A DNA stretch of 64,000 nucleotides, from assembly GCA_020848435.1 (NCBI GenBank), contig JADLAC010000002.1, forward strand, positions 124,001-188,000. Direction: 5' to 3'. A program made the position numbers and the translations under genes. The notes under the pieces were generated by a model. That model was given only the letters and a program-made list of their open reading frames with translations. It was not told the origin of the DNA and searched no databases. Source of the DNA: Burkholderiales bacterium (GTDB lineage Bacteria; Pseudomonadota; Gammaproteobacteria; Burkholderiales; WYBJ01). Shown in pieces: positions 48,387 through 58,076 of the stretch (position 1 is the stretch's first letter; the number at the start of each line of letters is the position of its first letter).

Positions 48387-49190
48387 CTACTTGTTCTGCC
48401 AGTTGGGCTTGCGCTTTTCCGCGAAGGCCCGCGGGCCTTCCAGGTAGTCCTGGCTTTCCAGATTCCGTTGCTGCATCGGAAACACCGTCGTCATCGCCTC
48501 CTCGAGCGAGGCGGCGTCGAGCCCGCGGTAGGCGGCTTCCTTCGACGCGCGCACCGCGAGCGGCGAGCACTCGAGGATCTGCTGCGCCCAGCGCTTCGCG
48601 CCAGCCAGCGCCTCGCCCGGCGCAACCACCTCGTTGACGAAGCCGAGGCTCTTTCCCTCCTGTGCCGATACGCGCCGGCCGGTGAGGATGATGCCGAGTG
48701 CGATCTTCTGCGGGATCATGCGCGGCAGCCGATGCACGCCGCCGCCGCCGGCAATGAGGCCGACGCGCGGTTCGGGCAGCGCGAACACCGCGTTCTCGGC
48801 GGCGACGATGATGTCGCATGCCAAGGCCATTTCGAACCCGCCGCCCATGGCGATGCCGTTGACCGCGGCGATCAACGGCTTGTCGAGATCGTAGCGCATC
48901 GCCAAGCCGCCGAAGCCCGATGGCGGTCGCGGCCCGCGCTTGCCCGCCGCCTGCGCCTTGAGGTCGTTGCCGGCGGAAAAGGCGCGGTCGCCGGCGCCGG
49001 TCAGGATGCCGACCCAGAGATCGTCGCGCGCCGCGAATTCGTTCCAGACGGCGTGCAGCTCGTGGCTCGCCTCGCTGGTGAGCGCGTTCATGACCTGGGG
49101 CCGATTGATCGTGACGATGCGCAGCCGGCCTTCGTCTTCGACGCTGCAGAACTGGTAGCCGGGCTGACCTGCTTGATTTGGCTCGCTCAT
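48387..49190 (-). CDS. Enoyl-CoA hydratase/isomerase family protein
   Basis: 267-residue crotonase-fold enzyme; ATG at 49190 behind GGAGGGAAGC. The oxyanion-hole strips AFSAGNDLKA and NGIAMGGGFEMALACDI are intact. The two Glu positions used by enoyl-CoA hydratases are present, one in GGGFE and one in LPEPRVGL. Hydration of an unsaturated acyl-CoA is the most likely activity; isomerase or hydrolase activity cannot be excluded. Last gene of the minus-strand operon-like run 56201 to 48387. Confidence 0.9.
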   Translation of the reverse strand: MSEPNQAGQPGYQFCSVEDEGRLRIVTINRPQVMNALTSEASHELHAVWNEFAARDDLWVGILTGAGDRAFSAGNDLKAQAAGKRGPRPPSGFGGLAMRYDLDKPLIAAVNGIAMGGGFEMALACDIIVAAENAVFALPEPRVGLIAGGGGVHRLPRMIPQKIALGIILTGRRVSAQEGKSLGFVNEVVAPGEALAGAKRWAQQILECSPLAVRASKEAAYRGLDAASLEEAMTTVFPMQQRNLESQDYLEGPRAFAEKRKPNWQNK

Positions 49191-49204
49191 GCTTCCCTCC
49201 TTCG

Positions 49205-50344
49205 TCAGGCGGCGATGCCGCGGTTCAATTGCCGGATGGACGCGATCGCGCCATCGACCAGCTCGTCGAATATCCGGCGGGCCGGCTTGCATGCCTTCAG
49301 CAGCCCCGCGATCTGGCCGGCGGGGTTGCTGTGGAGATCCCAGCGCCCGGCGCGGGCGGCGGCTTCGTTGAAGTCGTCCATGAGTATCTTCTGATAAGGC
49401 ATGGGCAGCGGATCGAGGCCCGACTTCTCCCACGCCTTGATGATCTCGTTCTTGTACGAGCGCATGGTCTTGCCGCTGAACACGCGTCCGACCTCGAACT
49501 GCGCGGACGAGCCGTCGATGATCTGTGCCTTGCTCTGCGCCGGAATGGCGCATTCATCGGCGACGAGAAAGGCGGTGCCGACCCAGGCGCCGAGCGCGCC
49601 GAGCGACAGCGCGGCGGCGACCGCGCGCCCGTCGCCTATGCCGCCGCCGGCGAGCACGGGCACCGGTGCCACGGCATCGACGACCTGAGGAACTAGCGGC
49701 AACGTGGCGATCTTGCCGGTATGGCCGCCCGCCTCGTGGCCGGTGGCGATGACGATGTCCACGCCGGCCTTGATCTGGCGCTGGGCGTTGCCGACCGTGC
49801 CGGCGAGCCCCATCACCGTCATGCCCTTGGCACGCGCCCTGGGTACGACCCAGCTCGGATCGCCGAGCCCCGCGGCGAACACTTGCACGTCCTCCTCCAT
49901 GATCACGTCCACCTGCTCTTCCTGCGGCGTCTTGGCGCCGTTCCTTGCATTGGTGGAAATGACGAAGTCGTGCTCGACCTGGGCCTCGGCCAGTCCGTGC
50001 TGCGCCAGGAGCGAGTGCACGAACGCGACGTGCTCGGGGAAGCGGCTACGCAGCTCGGCACGCACGGCATTGCGCGAGGGCGGGGCCTGCGCGAGGGTCG
50101 CCGGCAGCAGCAGATCGACGCCGATCGGCTTTCTCGTCAAGGCTCGGGTCGCGCGTATGGCCGCGCGCAGCTCACCCGCCGGAAGCCCGGCGCCGCCGAG
50201 CACGCCCAGCCCGCCGGCCTCGGACACGGCCGCCACCAGCGCGGGCGGCGTGGCCTTGCCGCGCGAGCCCATGCCCGCGAGGACAATGGGATAGTCGATG
50301 CCCAGCATGTCGCACAAGGGTGTTCTAAGCACTCGTCTGTTCAC
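49205..50344 (-). CDS. Nitronate monooxygenase family (2-nitropropane dioxygenase-like) flavoprotein
   Basis: 379-residue FMN-binding TIM-barrel protein. PIVLAGMGS at the N-terminus, ATGHEAGGHTG with the catalytic-type His, and the phosphate-binding GGGIGDGRAVAAAL and GAWVGTAFL strips are all visible. The GTG at 50344 follows AAAGGAT and gives the usual length; the frame continues upstream without similarity. Family members oxidise nitronates or reduce enoyl compounds. In an operon with an enoyl-CoA hydratase and an acyl-CoA synthetase it may act on a CoA ester instead; that is inference. Confidence 0.88.
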   Translation of the reverse strand: MNRRVLRTPLCDMLGIDYPIVLAGMGSRGKATPPALVAAVSEAGGLGVLGGAGLPAGELRAAIRATRALTRKPIGVDLLLPATLAQAPPSRNAVRAELRSRFPEHVAFVHSLLAQHGLAEAQVEHDFVISTNARNGAKTPQEEQVDVIMEEDVQVFAAGLGDPSWVVPRARAKGMTVMGLAGTVGNAQRQIKAGVDIVIATGHEAGGHTGKIATLPLVPQVVDAVAPVPVLAGGGIGDGRAVAAALSLGALGAWVGTAFLVADECAIPAQSKAQIIDGSSAQFEVGRVFSGKTMRSYKNEIIKAWEKSGLDPLPMPYQKILMDDFNEAAARAGRWDLHSNPAGQIAGLLKACKPARRIFDELVDGAIASIRQLNRGIAA

Positions 50345-50391
50345 TGCTCGATCCTTTCGAAGTGGCTCCCATGACCGCCTTTGCGCCGTTA

Positions 50392-51363
50392 TCAGTCGAC
50401 TCTCATCTTGCTTTGCTTTACCACCCTTGCCCACTTGTCGATCTCGGAGCGGATGATCTGCGCGAATTGCGCCGGCGGCATGGCCGCGGGCTCGGCGCCA
50501 TTGCGTTGCAGAATGGCGCGGGTGTCGGCATCGCGCAGCACGGCGTCGATTTCGCGGTACAGCCGCGTGACCACGGCGCGCGGGGTACGCGCGGGTGCGG
50601 CCAAGCCATGCCAGCCCTCGGACTGAAAGCCCGGCAGGCCCGACTCGTTCACCGTGGGCAGATGCGGCAGCAGCGCCGAGCGCGTCTCGTTGGTCGTGGC
50701 CAGGGCGCGCAGCTTGTCCTCCTTGACCAGCGCGAGCAGCGTGGGGCTGGAACCGATCAGCGAGAGCTGCACCCGGCCCGCCACCAGGTCCGTGATCGCG
50801 GGCGCGGATCCCTTGTATGGCACGTGCACGATGTCGAGACCGGCCATGCTCTTCAGCAGCTCCGCGGCGAGGTGCATGGGCGTGCCATTGCCGGCGGAGG
50901 CGTAGCTCAGCTTGCCCGGATGCGCCCTCGCGTAGGCTACCAGCTCCTGCACCGATTTGACCGGCAGCGCGGGCGTGATCACGACGATGCTCGGCAGCCT
51001 GACCAGCATCGTGATCGGCTCGAAGTCCTTCACCATGTCGTAGGGCAGGTTGGGCACGAGCGTTACGTTCATCGTGTTCGCCGCGGTGAAGAGCAGCAGG
51101 GTATGTCCATCCGCTGCGGCCTTCGCCACGATTTCCGATCCGACGATGCTGCCCGCACCCGGCCGGTTGTCGAGCAGTATCGTCTGGCCCAGGGCCGTGC
51201 CGAGCTTGCCGTTGATGGCGCGCGCGGTGGCATCTGTCGGTCCGCCCGGTGCATAGGGAACGACGAGCCGTATGGGCCGTGCCGGGTAGTCGGCCGCGCA
51301 CACCGTCGCGAGCAAGCAAGTGCAGCCGCACAGCGCGCGTGCCATGCCATTCGGATGGAGCAA
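50392..51363 (-). CDS. Bug/TctC family periplasmic binding protein (14), TTG start
   Basis: 323 residues from a TTG at 51363 that follows AAGGAGAG at ideal spacing; later ATGs have no such site. The signal peptide is Cys-rich (ARALCGCTCLLATVCAA). Loop motifs APGGPTD and NRPGAGS; HVPYKGSA; ESGLPGFQSEGWHG. Between the monooxygenase and flavoprotein genes, same strand, with gaps of about 50 bases, so it probably serves this operon's substrate. Confidence 0.9.
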   Translation of the reverse strand: MLHPNGMARALCGCTCLLATVCAADYPARPIRLVVPYAPGGPTDATARAINGKLGTALGQTILLDNRPGAGSIVGSEIVAKAAADGHTLLLFTAANTMNVTLVPNLPYDMVKDFEPITMLVRLPSIVVITPALPVKSVQELVAYARAHPGKLSYASAGNGTPMHLAAELLKSMAGLDIVHVPYKGSAPAITDLVAGRVQLSLIGSSPTLLALVKEDKLRALATTNETRSALLPHLPTVNESGLPGFQSEGWHGLAAPARTPRAVVTRLYREIDAVLRDADTRAILQRNGAEPAAMPPAQFAQIIRSEIDKWARVVKQSKMRVD

Positions 51364-51418
51364 TGCGCTCTCCTTGTCTTGATTCATCGGTCGCAAGCTC
51401 GCGTCCTGTATTGCCGTC

Positions 51419-53005
51419 TCATGCTCGCCCGGCGAGCGGCGCTGCGATGCCCTCCGCGGGGCTGTCCCAGCGCCCGAGCCGCGCGGCGTGCTCCGCGGCG
51501 ACGATGCCGAAGGCGAGGGCTTCCGGGACATTGGACGCGCTCTCGTACAGGGGATAGAAAAAAGAACCCAGCTCGCCCGCCGCGTACAGGCGCGCGATCG
51601 GCCGGTCGGCGCGGTCGAGCACCTGGGCGTGCACATTGCGCTTCGGTCCGCCCTGGGTGTTGATGATGGGCTCGCACAGCTCGGTGGCATAAAAAGGCGG
51701 CGTCACGAGCGGCGCCATCGATTGTGCCGAGCGGCCGAACTCGGCGTCCTGGCCGCTCGCGCAGGCTGCGTTGAAATGCTCGACGCTCGCCGCCAGCGCA
51801 TCCGGGTCCAATTCCATCTTGTGCGCCAGGCCGCGGATCGAATCAGCCTTGGTGATCCAGCCGCGGTCGACTTCGGCGCTGTTGTCCTCGCTCCAACGAT
51901 AGACCTTGTGCACCCACCACCAGCCCATGTGGCCGCCGACGATAGGCCGGGCCTTGCGATAGGTGTCGTCGAACAGCATGTAGAACGGGATGTTCGGGTA
52001 GCGGGCGCTCTCCTGGTCGAAGACCTGCACCCGGAATAGATCCTTGCGGTGGCTGAGCAGGACCGACTCATCCATGAAGCGGCGCGCCGACTTGTTGACG
52101 TAGATCGCCGGGCTGGCCGGGCGCAACACTTTCTCCAGGCGAAAGCCCAGTCCGAATTCTTCGCTCGGAATGCGGGGCGCGAACTGGCCCAGCTCGACCC
52201 CGCACATGTGCCACAATTTCGCGCCGGCTTCGGCTGCCATCGCAATGCCGTCGCCGGTGCTGTACGGCGTGCCATAGGGCACCGTGGGCAGCACGCTGAG
52301 ATACGGAAGAAAGTTCACCAGCATCTCGCGATTGTTCTGAAAGCCGCCGCAAGCGAGGATCACCGCCTTTTTCGCCTTGACGTGGCGCGTGCGTCCCGAG
52401 CGCGTGAGCGCCGTCACGCCCAGGATTTCTTTGCTGAGCGGATCCTGGACCAGGCGATCCGCCGGGGTATCGAAGGCGATGCGGATGCGCCGCTTTCTGA
52501 CCTGCGCATCGAGGAACGCGAACAAGCCGTCGCCGCGCACGGCGAGAATCGGACCGCCCTCCTGGCGTTTCTTCTCCTGCGGGCTGCGCGCGATGCTGAC
52601 CACTTCGCCGAATGCCTCCGCCCCCGGCAGCCCCGGGTAGTCGAGGCTGCGCGCGATCCACTCGAGCTCGGCGCCCCACGCGCGCAAGCGTGCCGGCAAT
52701 TCGAACATGGCTGCGGCGAGCGCGCGCACGCAAGCGGCATCGACCGTGCCCTGGGTGAGCGCGCTGTAATAGGCGACGGCGCTGCCGATGTCCTTGGGTA
52801 CGCGCATGCCGCCGCCGCAGCAACCGGTGTTGCCGCCGCCGACGGGCGCTTTTTCCAGGATGAGCGTGGACTGGCCGGCGTCGTGGGCCGCGATCGCGGC
52901 GCACGAACCGGCGCCGCCGTAGCCCACGACGACCACGTCGGCCTCGTCGTCCCATCGTTGCGGCAGCCAGGGGGCCGGCCGGGCGTTGCTATTGGATTCC
53001 ACCAT
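51419..53005 (-). CDS. FAD-dependent oxidoreductase, fumarate reductase / ketosteroid dehydrogenase type
   Basis: 528 residues. The FAD motif is VVVGYGGAGSCAAIAA (about 25-40), followed by GGGNTGCCGGGMRVP (about 57-71), with an unusual Cys-Cys where the family often has Ser. ILACGGFQNN and the C-terminal strip LYAAGELGSFFYPLY are family blocks. The C-terminal YPGxG of true ketosteroid dehydrogenases is absent, unlike the protein at 37862, so it is likely a reductase or dehydrogenase of another substrate. Lies between Bug 14 and the acyl-CoA synthetase. Confidence 0.86.
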   Translation of the reverse strand: MVESNSNARPAPWLPQRWDDEADVVVVGYGGAGSCAAIAAHDAGQSTLILEKAPVGGGNTGCCGGGMRVPKDIGSAVAYYSALTQGTVDAACVRALAAAMFELPARLRAWGAELEWIARSLDYPGLPGAEAFGEVVSIARSPQEKKRQEGGPILAVRGDGLFAFLDAQVRKRRIRIAFDTPADRLVQDPLSKEILGVTALTRSGRTRHVKAKKAVILACGGFQNNREMLVNFLPYLSVLPTVPYGTPYSTGDGIAMAAEAGAKLWHMCGVELGQFAPRIPSEEFGLGFRLEKVLRPASPAIYVNKSARRFMDESVLLSHRKDLFRVQVFDQESARYPNIPFYMLFDDTYRKARPIVGGHMGWWWVHKVYRWSEDNSAEVDRGWITKADSIRGLAHKMELDPDALAASVEHFNAACASGQDAEFGRSAQSMAPLVTPPFYATELCEPIINTQGGPKRNVHAQVLDRADRPIARLYAAGELGSFFYPLYESASNVPEALAFGIVAAEHAARLGRWDSPAEGIAAPLAGRA

Positions 53006-53065
53006 GTTTCCTCGTATCGATTGCGGCGCGGCCCGGGTTTCCCGGTGCGCTCGCGTTGCTTCGTG

Positions 53066-55144
53066 CTAGCTTTTCGGCACCAGCAGGGCATCGACCGCCA
53101 CCACGCCTCGACCCTGTTCGCGCACGATCAGCGGATTGATGTCGACTTCGGCGATGGCGCTCGCTTCGACGATGAAACGCGACAGGTCGACGAGCGCCGC
53201 CGCCGCGGCTTCGACATCGGCCGGCGCACGGCCGCGCGCGCCGAGGAGCAGCGGTGCCCCCGCCAATCCCAGGATCATGCGGCGCGCGCGCTCGAGCGTC
53301 ACCGGGGCCGCGGCGAACGCGGCATCCTTGAGGATCTCCAGGAAGATCCCGCCCGTTGCGACCATGATCGAGGGCCCGAAGATCGGATCGACATAGGCGC
53401 CCAGCGCCAGCTCGCAGCCGCGCTCGAAGCGCTGCAGCACCATGGGCTCGCTCGCAGCGCCACACGCCTGGCGTGCTTGTTCCAGACCGGCGTAGGCCGC
53501 GTCCAGCTCGTGCGCGTCCACCGCGGCCGACACCAGGCCGTAGTCCGACTTGTGCGCGAATCGATCGCTCTCGACTTTGAGGACGACCTTGCCGCCGAGC
53601 TCGCGCTGCAGCGCACGCGCCGCTTGGAGGTCGCAGACCGGGAAGCTCGCTACCTGCGGCAGGTTGCGCAAGTGGCTCAACGCGAGGCGCGCTTGGGCGC
53701 CCGAAATGACCTGTGCGGATGAGCGCGACGTGGCCTGCGGCTGCGCGGCTGCCTGCGGCGTAACCGGCACGACGTTGGCCAGCGCCTTCATCAGGCGCGA
53801 TACGTCCTCGAACCACAACACGCCGAGCGCGCGCAGCCGCTGCTCGAAATCCGGCGGCGCGACGCCACAGACGAAGATCGGCTTGGAGGTACTTTGGGCC
53901 GCGGCTCCGAGCTGGCGCAGGAGCGGCTCCTGGCGCTCCGCCTTCAGGGCCGAGTAGAAATGGAACAGCACCACGGCATCGACGTTGGGCTGGGCGAGCA
54001 TCCAGCGCAGCGCCGTTTCGGCCGCGCGCGCTCCCGCCGCCAAGCTCGAAGAGAAGTCGAAGGGATTGGCGAACTTGCCGCCTTTCACCTCAGCCGATTC
54101 TTGCGTCGTGGGCGCCAGCGCCGGCGCCGGAACCTCGATGCCCGCGCGCTCGGCCGCATCCAGAGCGAGAATGCCGAAGCCGCCCGAAGAAGTGACCACA
54201 CCCACGCGCCGGCCTGCCGGAATCCTGCGCTGGGCGGCGATGACCATGGCATCGAGCAACTGCGTTTCGCTCGTCACCACGCACGCCCCTGCGTGTCGCA
54301 GCTCGGCGTCGAACAGCTCGCCCCGTCCAGCCAGGGCGCCGGTATGGGATGCGGCCTGCGCGAGCGCGGCGCCGCTGCGCCCCATTTTCAAGGCGACCAC
54401 GCTCTTGCCACGGCCGACGGCCGCGGCGATCGCGGCCGCGAGCTCGCGCCCGGCGCGCGCGCCCTCCAGCATCAGCGCGATGGCGTTGACTTGCGGATCG
54501 GCGGCGATGTGCGCGATGCAATCGGCGGCCGAGATGTCGAGCTCGTTGCCGGTATCGACCAGATAGCGCGTGCCGATGCCGCGGCGGGCGAGGCAGGTCG
54601 AGCCGAAATATGTGCTCATGCCGCCGCTTTGCGCGATGAAGGCGCTCGGCCCGAGCATCGTGCCCAACTCGATGTCGCCGGCGAAGCTTCCGTAGACGTT
54701 TGCTCCCAAGGCGCGGAAGCCGATGGTGTTGGGGCCCAGCAACCTCAATCCCGTCTTGTTGCGCGCGCTGCGCAGCGCATGGCGCAGCTCCTCCTGCAAC
54801 GACGGGGTGAAGCCGTCGGCGAACACCACGGCGGCGCGAACGCCGTTGTCGCCGCATTCGCGGATTGCCGCCGCGACCCGATCGGGCGCGAGCGCGATGA
54901 TCGCCATGTCGGCCGGGGTTGGTGTCTCGGCGAGCGAACGAAACGCCGGCAGGCCCTGGATGGTGGCGCGCTGCGGGTGTACCGGATACACGCCGCCCGC
55001 GTAGCGCACGACCCTGAGGATCGCCAAGGCGCGCCCGCCTGCCCTCGACGCCTCCTCGGTCGCGCCGATCAGCGCGATGGCGCGCGGGGCGAACAGCGCG
55101 GACAGGCTGCCCGCGCAGGGGAGGTTGTCGGTGTTCGATTGCAT
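53066..55144 (-). CDS. Acyl-CoA synthetase (NDP-forming)
   Basis: 692-residue fused alpha-beta enzyme that makes an acyl-CoA from acid, CoA and ATP or GTP through a phosphohistidine. The CoA-binding domain is at about 12-125 (RAIALIGATEE), the ligase domains in the middle carry SHTGAL with the predicted phospho-His 267, and VTSSGGFGILALDA is near 315. A C-terminal ATP-grasp domain (about 470-690) ends with EVDINPLIV. Full length, in contrast to the deleted relative at 40884. It probably activates the acid handled by the adjacent flavoprotein, hydratase and Bug protein. Confidence 0.9.
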   Translation of the reverse strand: MQSNTDNLPCAGSLSALFAPRAIALIGATEEASRAGGRALAILRVVRYAGGVYPVHPQRATIQGLPAFRSLAETPTPADMAIIALAPDRVAAAIRECGDNGVRAAVVFADGFTPSLQEELRHALRSARNKTGLRLLGPNTIGFRALGANVYGSFAGDIELGTMLGPSAFIAQSGGMSTYFGSTCLARRGIGTRYLVDTGNELDISAADCIAHIAADPQVNAIALMLEGARAGRELAAAIAAAVGRGKSVVALKMGRSGAALAQAASHTGALAGRGELFDAELRHAGACVVTSETQLLDAMVIAAQRRIPAGRRVGVVTSSGGFGILALDAAERAGIEVPAPALAPTTQESAEVKGGKFANPFDFSSSLAAGARAAETALRWMLAQPNVDAVVLFHFYSALKAERQEPLLRQLGAAAQSTSKPIFVCGVAPPDFEQRLRALGVLWFEDVSRLMKALANVVPVTPQAAAQPQATSRSSAQVISGAQARLALSHLRNLPQVASFPVCDLQAARALQRELGGKVVLKVESDRFAHKSDYGLVSAAVDAHELDAAYAGLEQARQACGAASEPMVLQRFERGCELALGAYVDPIFGPSIMVATGGIFLEILKDAAFAAAPVTLERARRMILGLAGAPLLLGARGRAPADVEAAAAALVDLSRFIVEASAIAEVDINPLIVREQGRGVVAVDALLVPKS

Positions 55145-55217
55145 GGCTCGCCGAGCAGGCGCCGCTCAACCCGATGCTTTGAGGTCGCCAGGGACGGTAT
55201 CAAACATCAGCCGAAAC

Positions 55218-56201
55218 CTAATCGACGCGGATGTTTCCGGCGCGCACGACCTTGTGCCACTTCGCGGTCTCGTCGCGGATCACGGCCGTGAACTCCTCGG
55301 GCGTGTTGCCGATCAGCTCGACGCCCTGCAATTCCAGCCGTTGCCGGATTTCCGTCGTGTTGATCGCTTTGACCGTGCTCGCGTGCAGCTTGGAAATGAT
55401 GGCCTTGTCGGTACCCGCCGGTGCGAGCAGACCGATGCCCGCGCTGGTTTCGAATCCCGGCATGCCGGCTTCCGCCATCGTCGGCACATCCGGCAGGACG
55501 CGGATGCGTGCAGGAGCGCTTACGGCCAGCACTCTGAGCCTGCCATCCTTGATCAGCGGGACCGTGGTGGGCACGCTGATGATCATCATGTCCACCTCGT
55601 TCGAGACGACCGCGAGCAGGCCGGGCCCGCCGCCCTTGTACGGAACGTGTACCACGTCGACCTTTTCCATCATCTTGAACAGCTCCGTCGACAGATGATT
55701 GGTGCTGCCGTTGCCGGCCGATGAATAGCGCAGCTTGCCCGGATTGGCCCGGGCCAAGGCGAGCAGCTCCTTGAGCGTGCTCGCCTTGACCGACGGATGC
55801 ACGACCAGCACCGTCGGCGTCATCGATATCAACGTAATCGGCAGCAGATCCTTGGCGGTATCGAAAGGCATCTTCGAATACAGGCTCGGATTGATGGTGA
55901 GCTGGCTGGTGGAGGTGAGCAGGATCGTGTAGCCGTCCGGGGCCGACTTCACGACCACCAGTGCACCGATGTTGCCGTTGGCGCCGGGACGATGATCGAT
56001 GATCACCTGCTGTCCCAGCAATTGCGTGAGCCCCTGGGCGACCGGCCGCGCGGTGAGATCCACCGGTCCGCCCGGCGCATAGGTGCTGACGAAGCGCAGC
56101 GGCTTGGTCGGATACGCCTGGGCCGATGCGGCGGAGCCGAACGCGGACAAGACGAGCAGGAGCGCTAGCGCGCGGCCAAGCTTGTAATCGCAATCGATCA
56201 T
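55218..56201 (-). CDS. Bug/TctC family periplasmic binding protein (15)
   Basis: 327 residues; signal peptide to AASAQ (29). Loop motifs APGGPVD and HRPGANG, the Asn of the usual NRPG being His. HVPYKGGG and EAGMPGFETSAGIG follow. First gene of the minus-strand set Bug - acyl-CoA synthetase - flavoprotein - Bug - monooxygenase - hydratase. Divergent from Bug 16 across 227 bases. Confidence 0.91.
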   Translation of the reverse strand: MIDCDYKLGRALALLLVLSAFGSAASAQAYPTKPLRFVSTYAPGGPVDLTARPVAQGLTQLLGQQVIIDHRPGANGNIGALVVVKSAPDGYTILLTSTSQLTINPSLYSKMPFDTAKDLLPITLISMTPTVLVVHPSVKASTLKELLALARANPGKLRYSSAGNGSTNHLSTELFKMMEKVDVVHVPYKGGGPGLLAVVSNEVDMMIISVPTTVPLIKDGRLRVLAVSAPARIRVLPDVPTMAEAGMPGFETSAGIGLLAPAGTDKAIISKLHASTVKAINTTEIRQRLELQGVELIGNTPEEFTAVIRDETAKWHKVVRAGNIRVD

Positions 56202-56428
56202 GTTGAAGGTACTCCGCGGTCGGGCACTCCGGCGCGGCGGAATGCGTGCGCGATCTTAGCGCGACTCGCCTGCGTGGGTGCAGTTGTCCGTGCGAAAGGC
56301 TCATGTCGTGGACTATCACTTGCGGTACACGCGCCGCGGCCCTTTCCGCGCGGCCCGTGTATGACCTATCCTTGACCATCGAACGAGCGGACCAGGGTCG
56401 GACCGTGAGTTGGTTGGGCCGAAAGACG

Positions 56429-57433
56429 ATGGTGAAGCGCAGTGCAGCGAGATTCGCCATGCCATGGCCGTGGCTGTTTGCGGTCATGTCGTTGTGCGCT
56501 CTGTCGCCGGGCTTGCAGGCGCAGAACGACGCAGCCGATTTTCCGGTGCGCAACATGCGCTTCGTCGTGCCCTTCGGCCCGGGCGGTGGGCCCGACATCA
56601 TCGGCCGGCGGCTCGCCCAAGGCTTGGCGGAGCGTACCGGGCGCAACGTGATCGTCGATAACCGCGTCGGCGCAACCGGCATGCTCGGCATGCACGAAGT
56701 GGCTCGCGCCACGCCGGACGGTTACTCGTTCGGCCTGTTGAACGCAGCCACCCCTGTCGCCCAGGTGATAATGGCGAAACCGCCGCTGGACCTGGCGCGC
56801 GACGTGGCCCCGGTGGTGCAGCTCTTGCGCTACTACACCATCGTCGTGGTTCGCCCCGAGCTTGCCGCGCGCACCGCGAAGGATCTGGTGGACATGATGA
56901 AAGAAAGGCCGGGCGCATATTCCTTCGGCTCCGGCGGCAACGGCACACCCGCTCATCTTGCGGGCGAGCTGTTCGTGCGCTCGGTGGGCGCCAAGGCCGC
57001 GCACGTGCCGTACAAGCAGATCACCACCGCCATCAGCGACGTAGTGCGCGGCGATGTATTGTTCATCTGCTCGGCGGTTGCGAATGTAGCCGCGCTCATC
57101 CAGTCCGGACGCTTGCGCGCCATCGGCGTGGTCGGTCCGCGCCGGATCGCGGCTTTTCCCAGCGTGCCTTCGTTCGTGGAGCTTGGCCTGCCGGATCCGA
57201 ACGTGGTGAGCTGGACCGGGGTCGTCGCGCCCGCGGCGACACCCTTGCCGCTGCGGCAGAAGCTCCACCGGCTGCTGCGCGAATCAGCGGCCGAGCCGGC
57301 GCATGCCAAGGCGTTCGAGCAGCTCGGGTTGGAAGCCGCCGAGGGCACGCTCGAGCAGTTCGGTGCGACCATAAGAGCCGAGGTCGAGCGCTGGGGCAAG
57401 TTCGTGCGCGAGGCGAACATCCGAATCGATTGA
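56429..57433 (+). CDS. Bug/TctC family periplasmic binding protein (16)
   Basis: 334 residues from the ATG at 56429; no strong ribosome site, and GTG codons at 56405 and 56432 are alternatives. Signal peptide to GLQAQ (31). Loop motifs GPGGGPD and NRVGATG; HVPYKQIT replaces VPYKG; the centre (LRYYTIVVVRPEL, FICSAVANVAALIQ) is unlike the other copies, so it is one of the more distant members. Followed by the DsbA-fold isomerase gene. Confidence 0.88.
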   Translation: MVKRSAARFAMPWPWLFAVMSLCALSPGLQAQNDAADFPVRNMRFVVPFGPGGGPDIIGRRLAQGLAERTGRNVIVDNRVGATGMLGMHEVARATPDGYSFGLLNAATPVAQVIMAKPPLDLARDVAPVVQLLRYYTIVVVRPELAARTAKDLVDMMKERPGAYSFGSGGNGTPAHLAGELFVRSVGAKAAHVPYKQITTAISDVVRGDVLFICSAVANVAALIQSGRLRAIGVVGPRRIAAFPSVPSFVELGLPDPNVVSWTGVVAPAATPLPLRQKLHRLLRESAAEPAHAKAFEQLGLEAAEGTLEQFGATIRAEVERWGKFVREANIRID

Positions 57434-57476
57434 CAGGCGCAGCGCGCGTGCGCGCTACCTGCAGGAGTGATGCACT

Positions 57477-58076
57477 TTGGCGAAAACGATCGACTACTAT
57501 CTCTCTGCTTCGTCGCCCTGGACCTATCTCGGCCACCCCCGATTCGTCGCCATGGCCGCGAAGCATGGCGCCCGGATCAATCCGCGCCCGGTCGATTTCG
57601 GCCGCATTTTCGCGGTCTCGGGCGGCCTGCCGTTGCCGCAGCGCCCGCCACAACGGCGCGCCTATCGCGATTGGGAGCTGAAGCGCTGGAAGAGCTATCT
57701 CAACGATCCGATCAACCTGGAGCCGAAGTTCTTTCCGGTCGCCGCTGCCGGCGCGGCGCGCCTGGTGATCGCCGCGGAGCCGCTGGGGGTCGATGTCCAG
57801 CTTCGGCTTGCATACGCGGCGATGCGGGCCGTATTCGTCGAGGACCTCGACATCGCCGCGGCGCAGACGCTCGCGGCGCTGGTCGCACGCGAGCATCTGC
57901 CGGCGACGCTGATCGAGCAGGCGCAAACGGATGCGGTGCGCGCCAAGTACGATGCCTACACCCAGGAGGCGATCGAGCGCCAAGTCTTCGGCGCGCCGAC
58001 CTACGTCATCGACGCTGAGCCCTTCTGGGGACAGGACAGGCTCGACTTCGTCGAGCGCGCATTGGCACGCGGATGA
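57477..58076 (+). CDS. DsbA-fold 2-hydroxychromene-2-carboxylate isomerase family protein
   Basis: 199-residue thioredoxin-fold (GST-kappa) protein starting at a TTG at 57477, with GGAG about ten bases before it. IDYYLSASSPWTYLGHPRF places Ser-Pro where DsbA has CxxC, as in hydroxychromene-carboxylate isomerase; VFGAPTYVID is the cis-Pro strip. The known relative isomerises an intermediate of naphthalene-type ring degradation with glutathione. Overlaps the next Bug gene by 4 bases (ATGA), so the two are coupled. Confidence 0.84.
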   Translation: MAKTIDYYLSASSPWTYLGHPRFVAMAAKHGARINPRPVDFGRIFAVSGGLPLPQRPPQRRAYRDWELKRWKSYLNDPINLEPKFFPVAAAGAARLVIAAEPLGVDVQLRLAYAAMRAVFVEDLDIAAAQTLAALVAREHLPATLIEQAQTDAVRAKYDAYTQEAIERQVFGAPTYVIDAEPFWGQDRLDFVERALARG

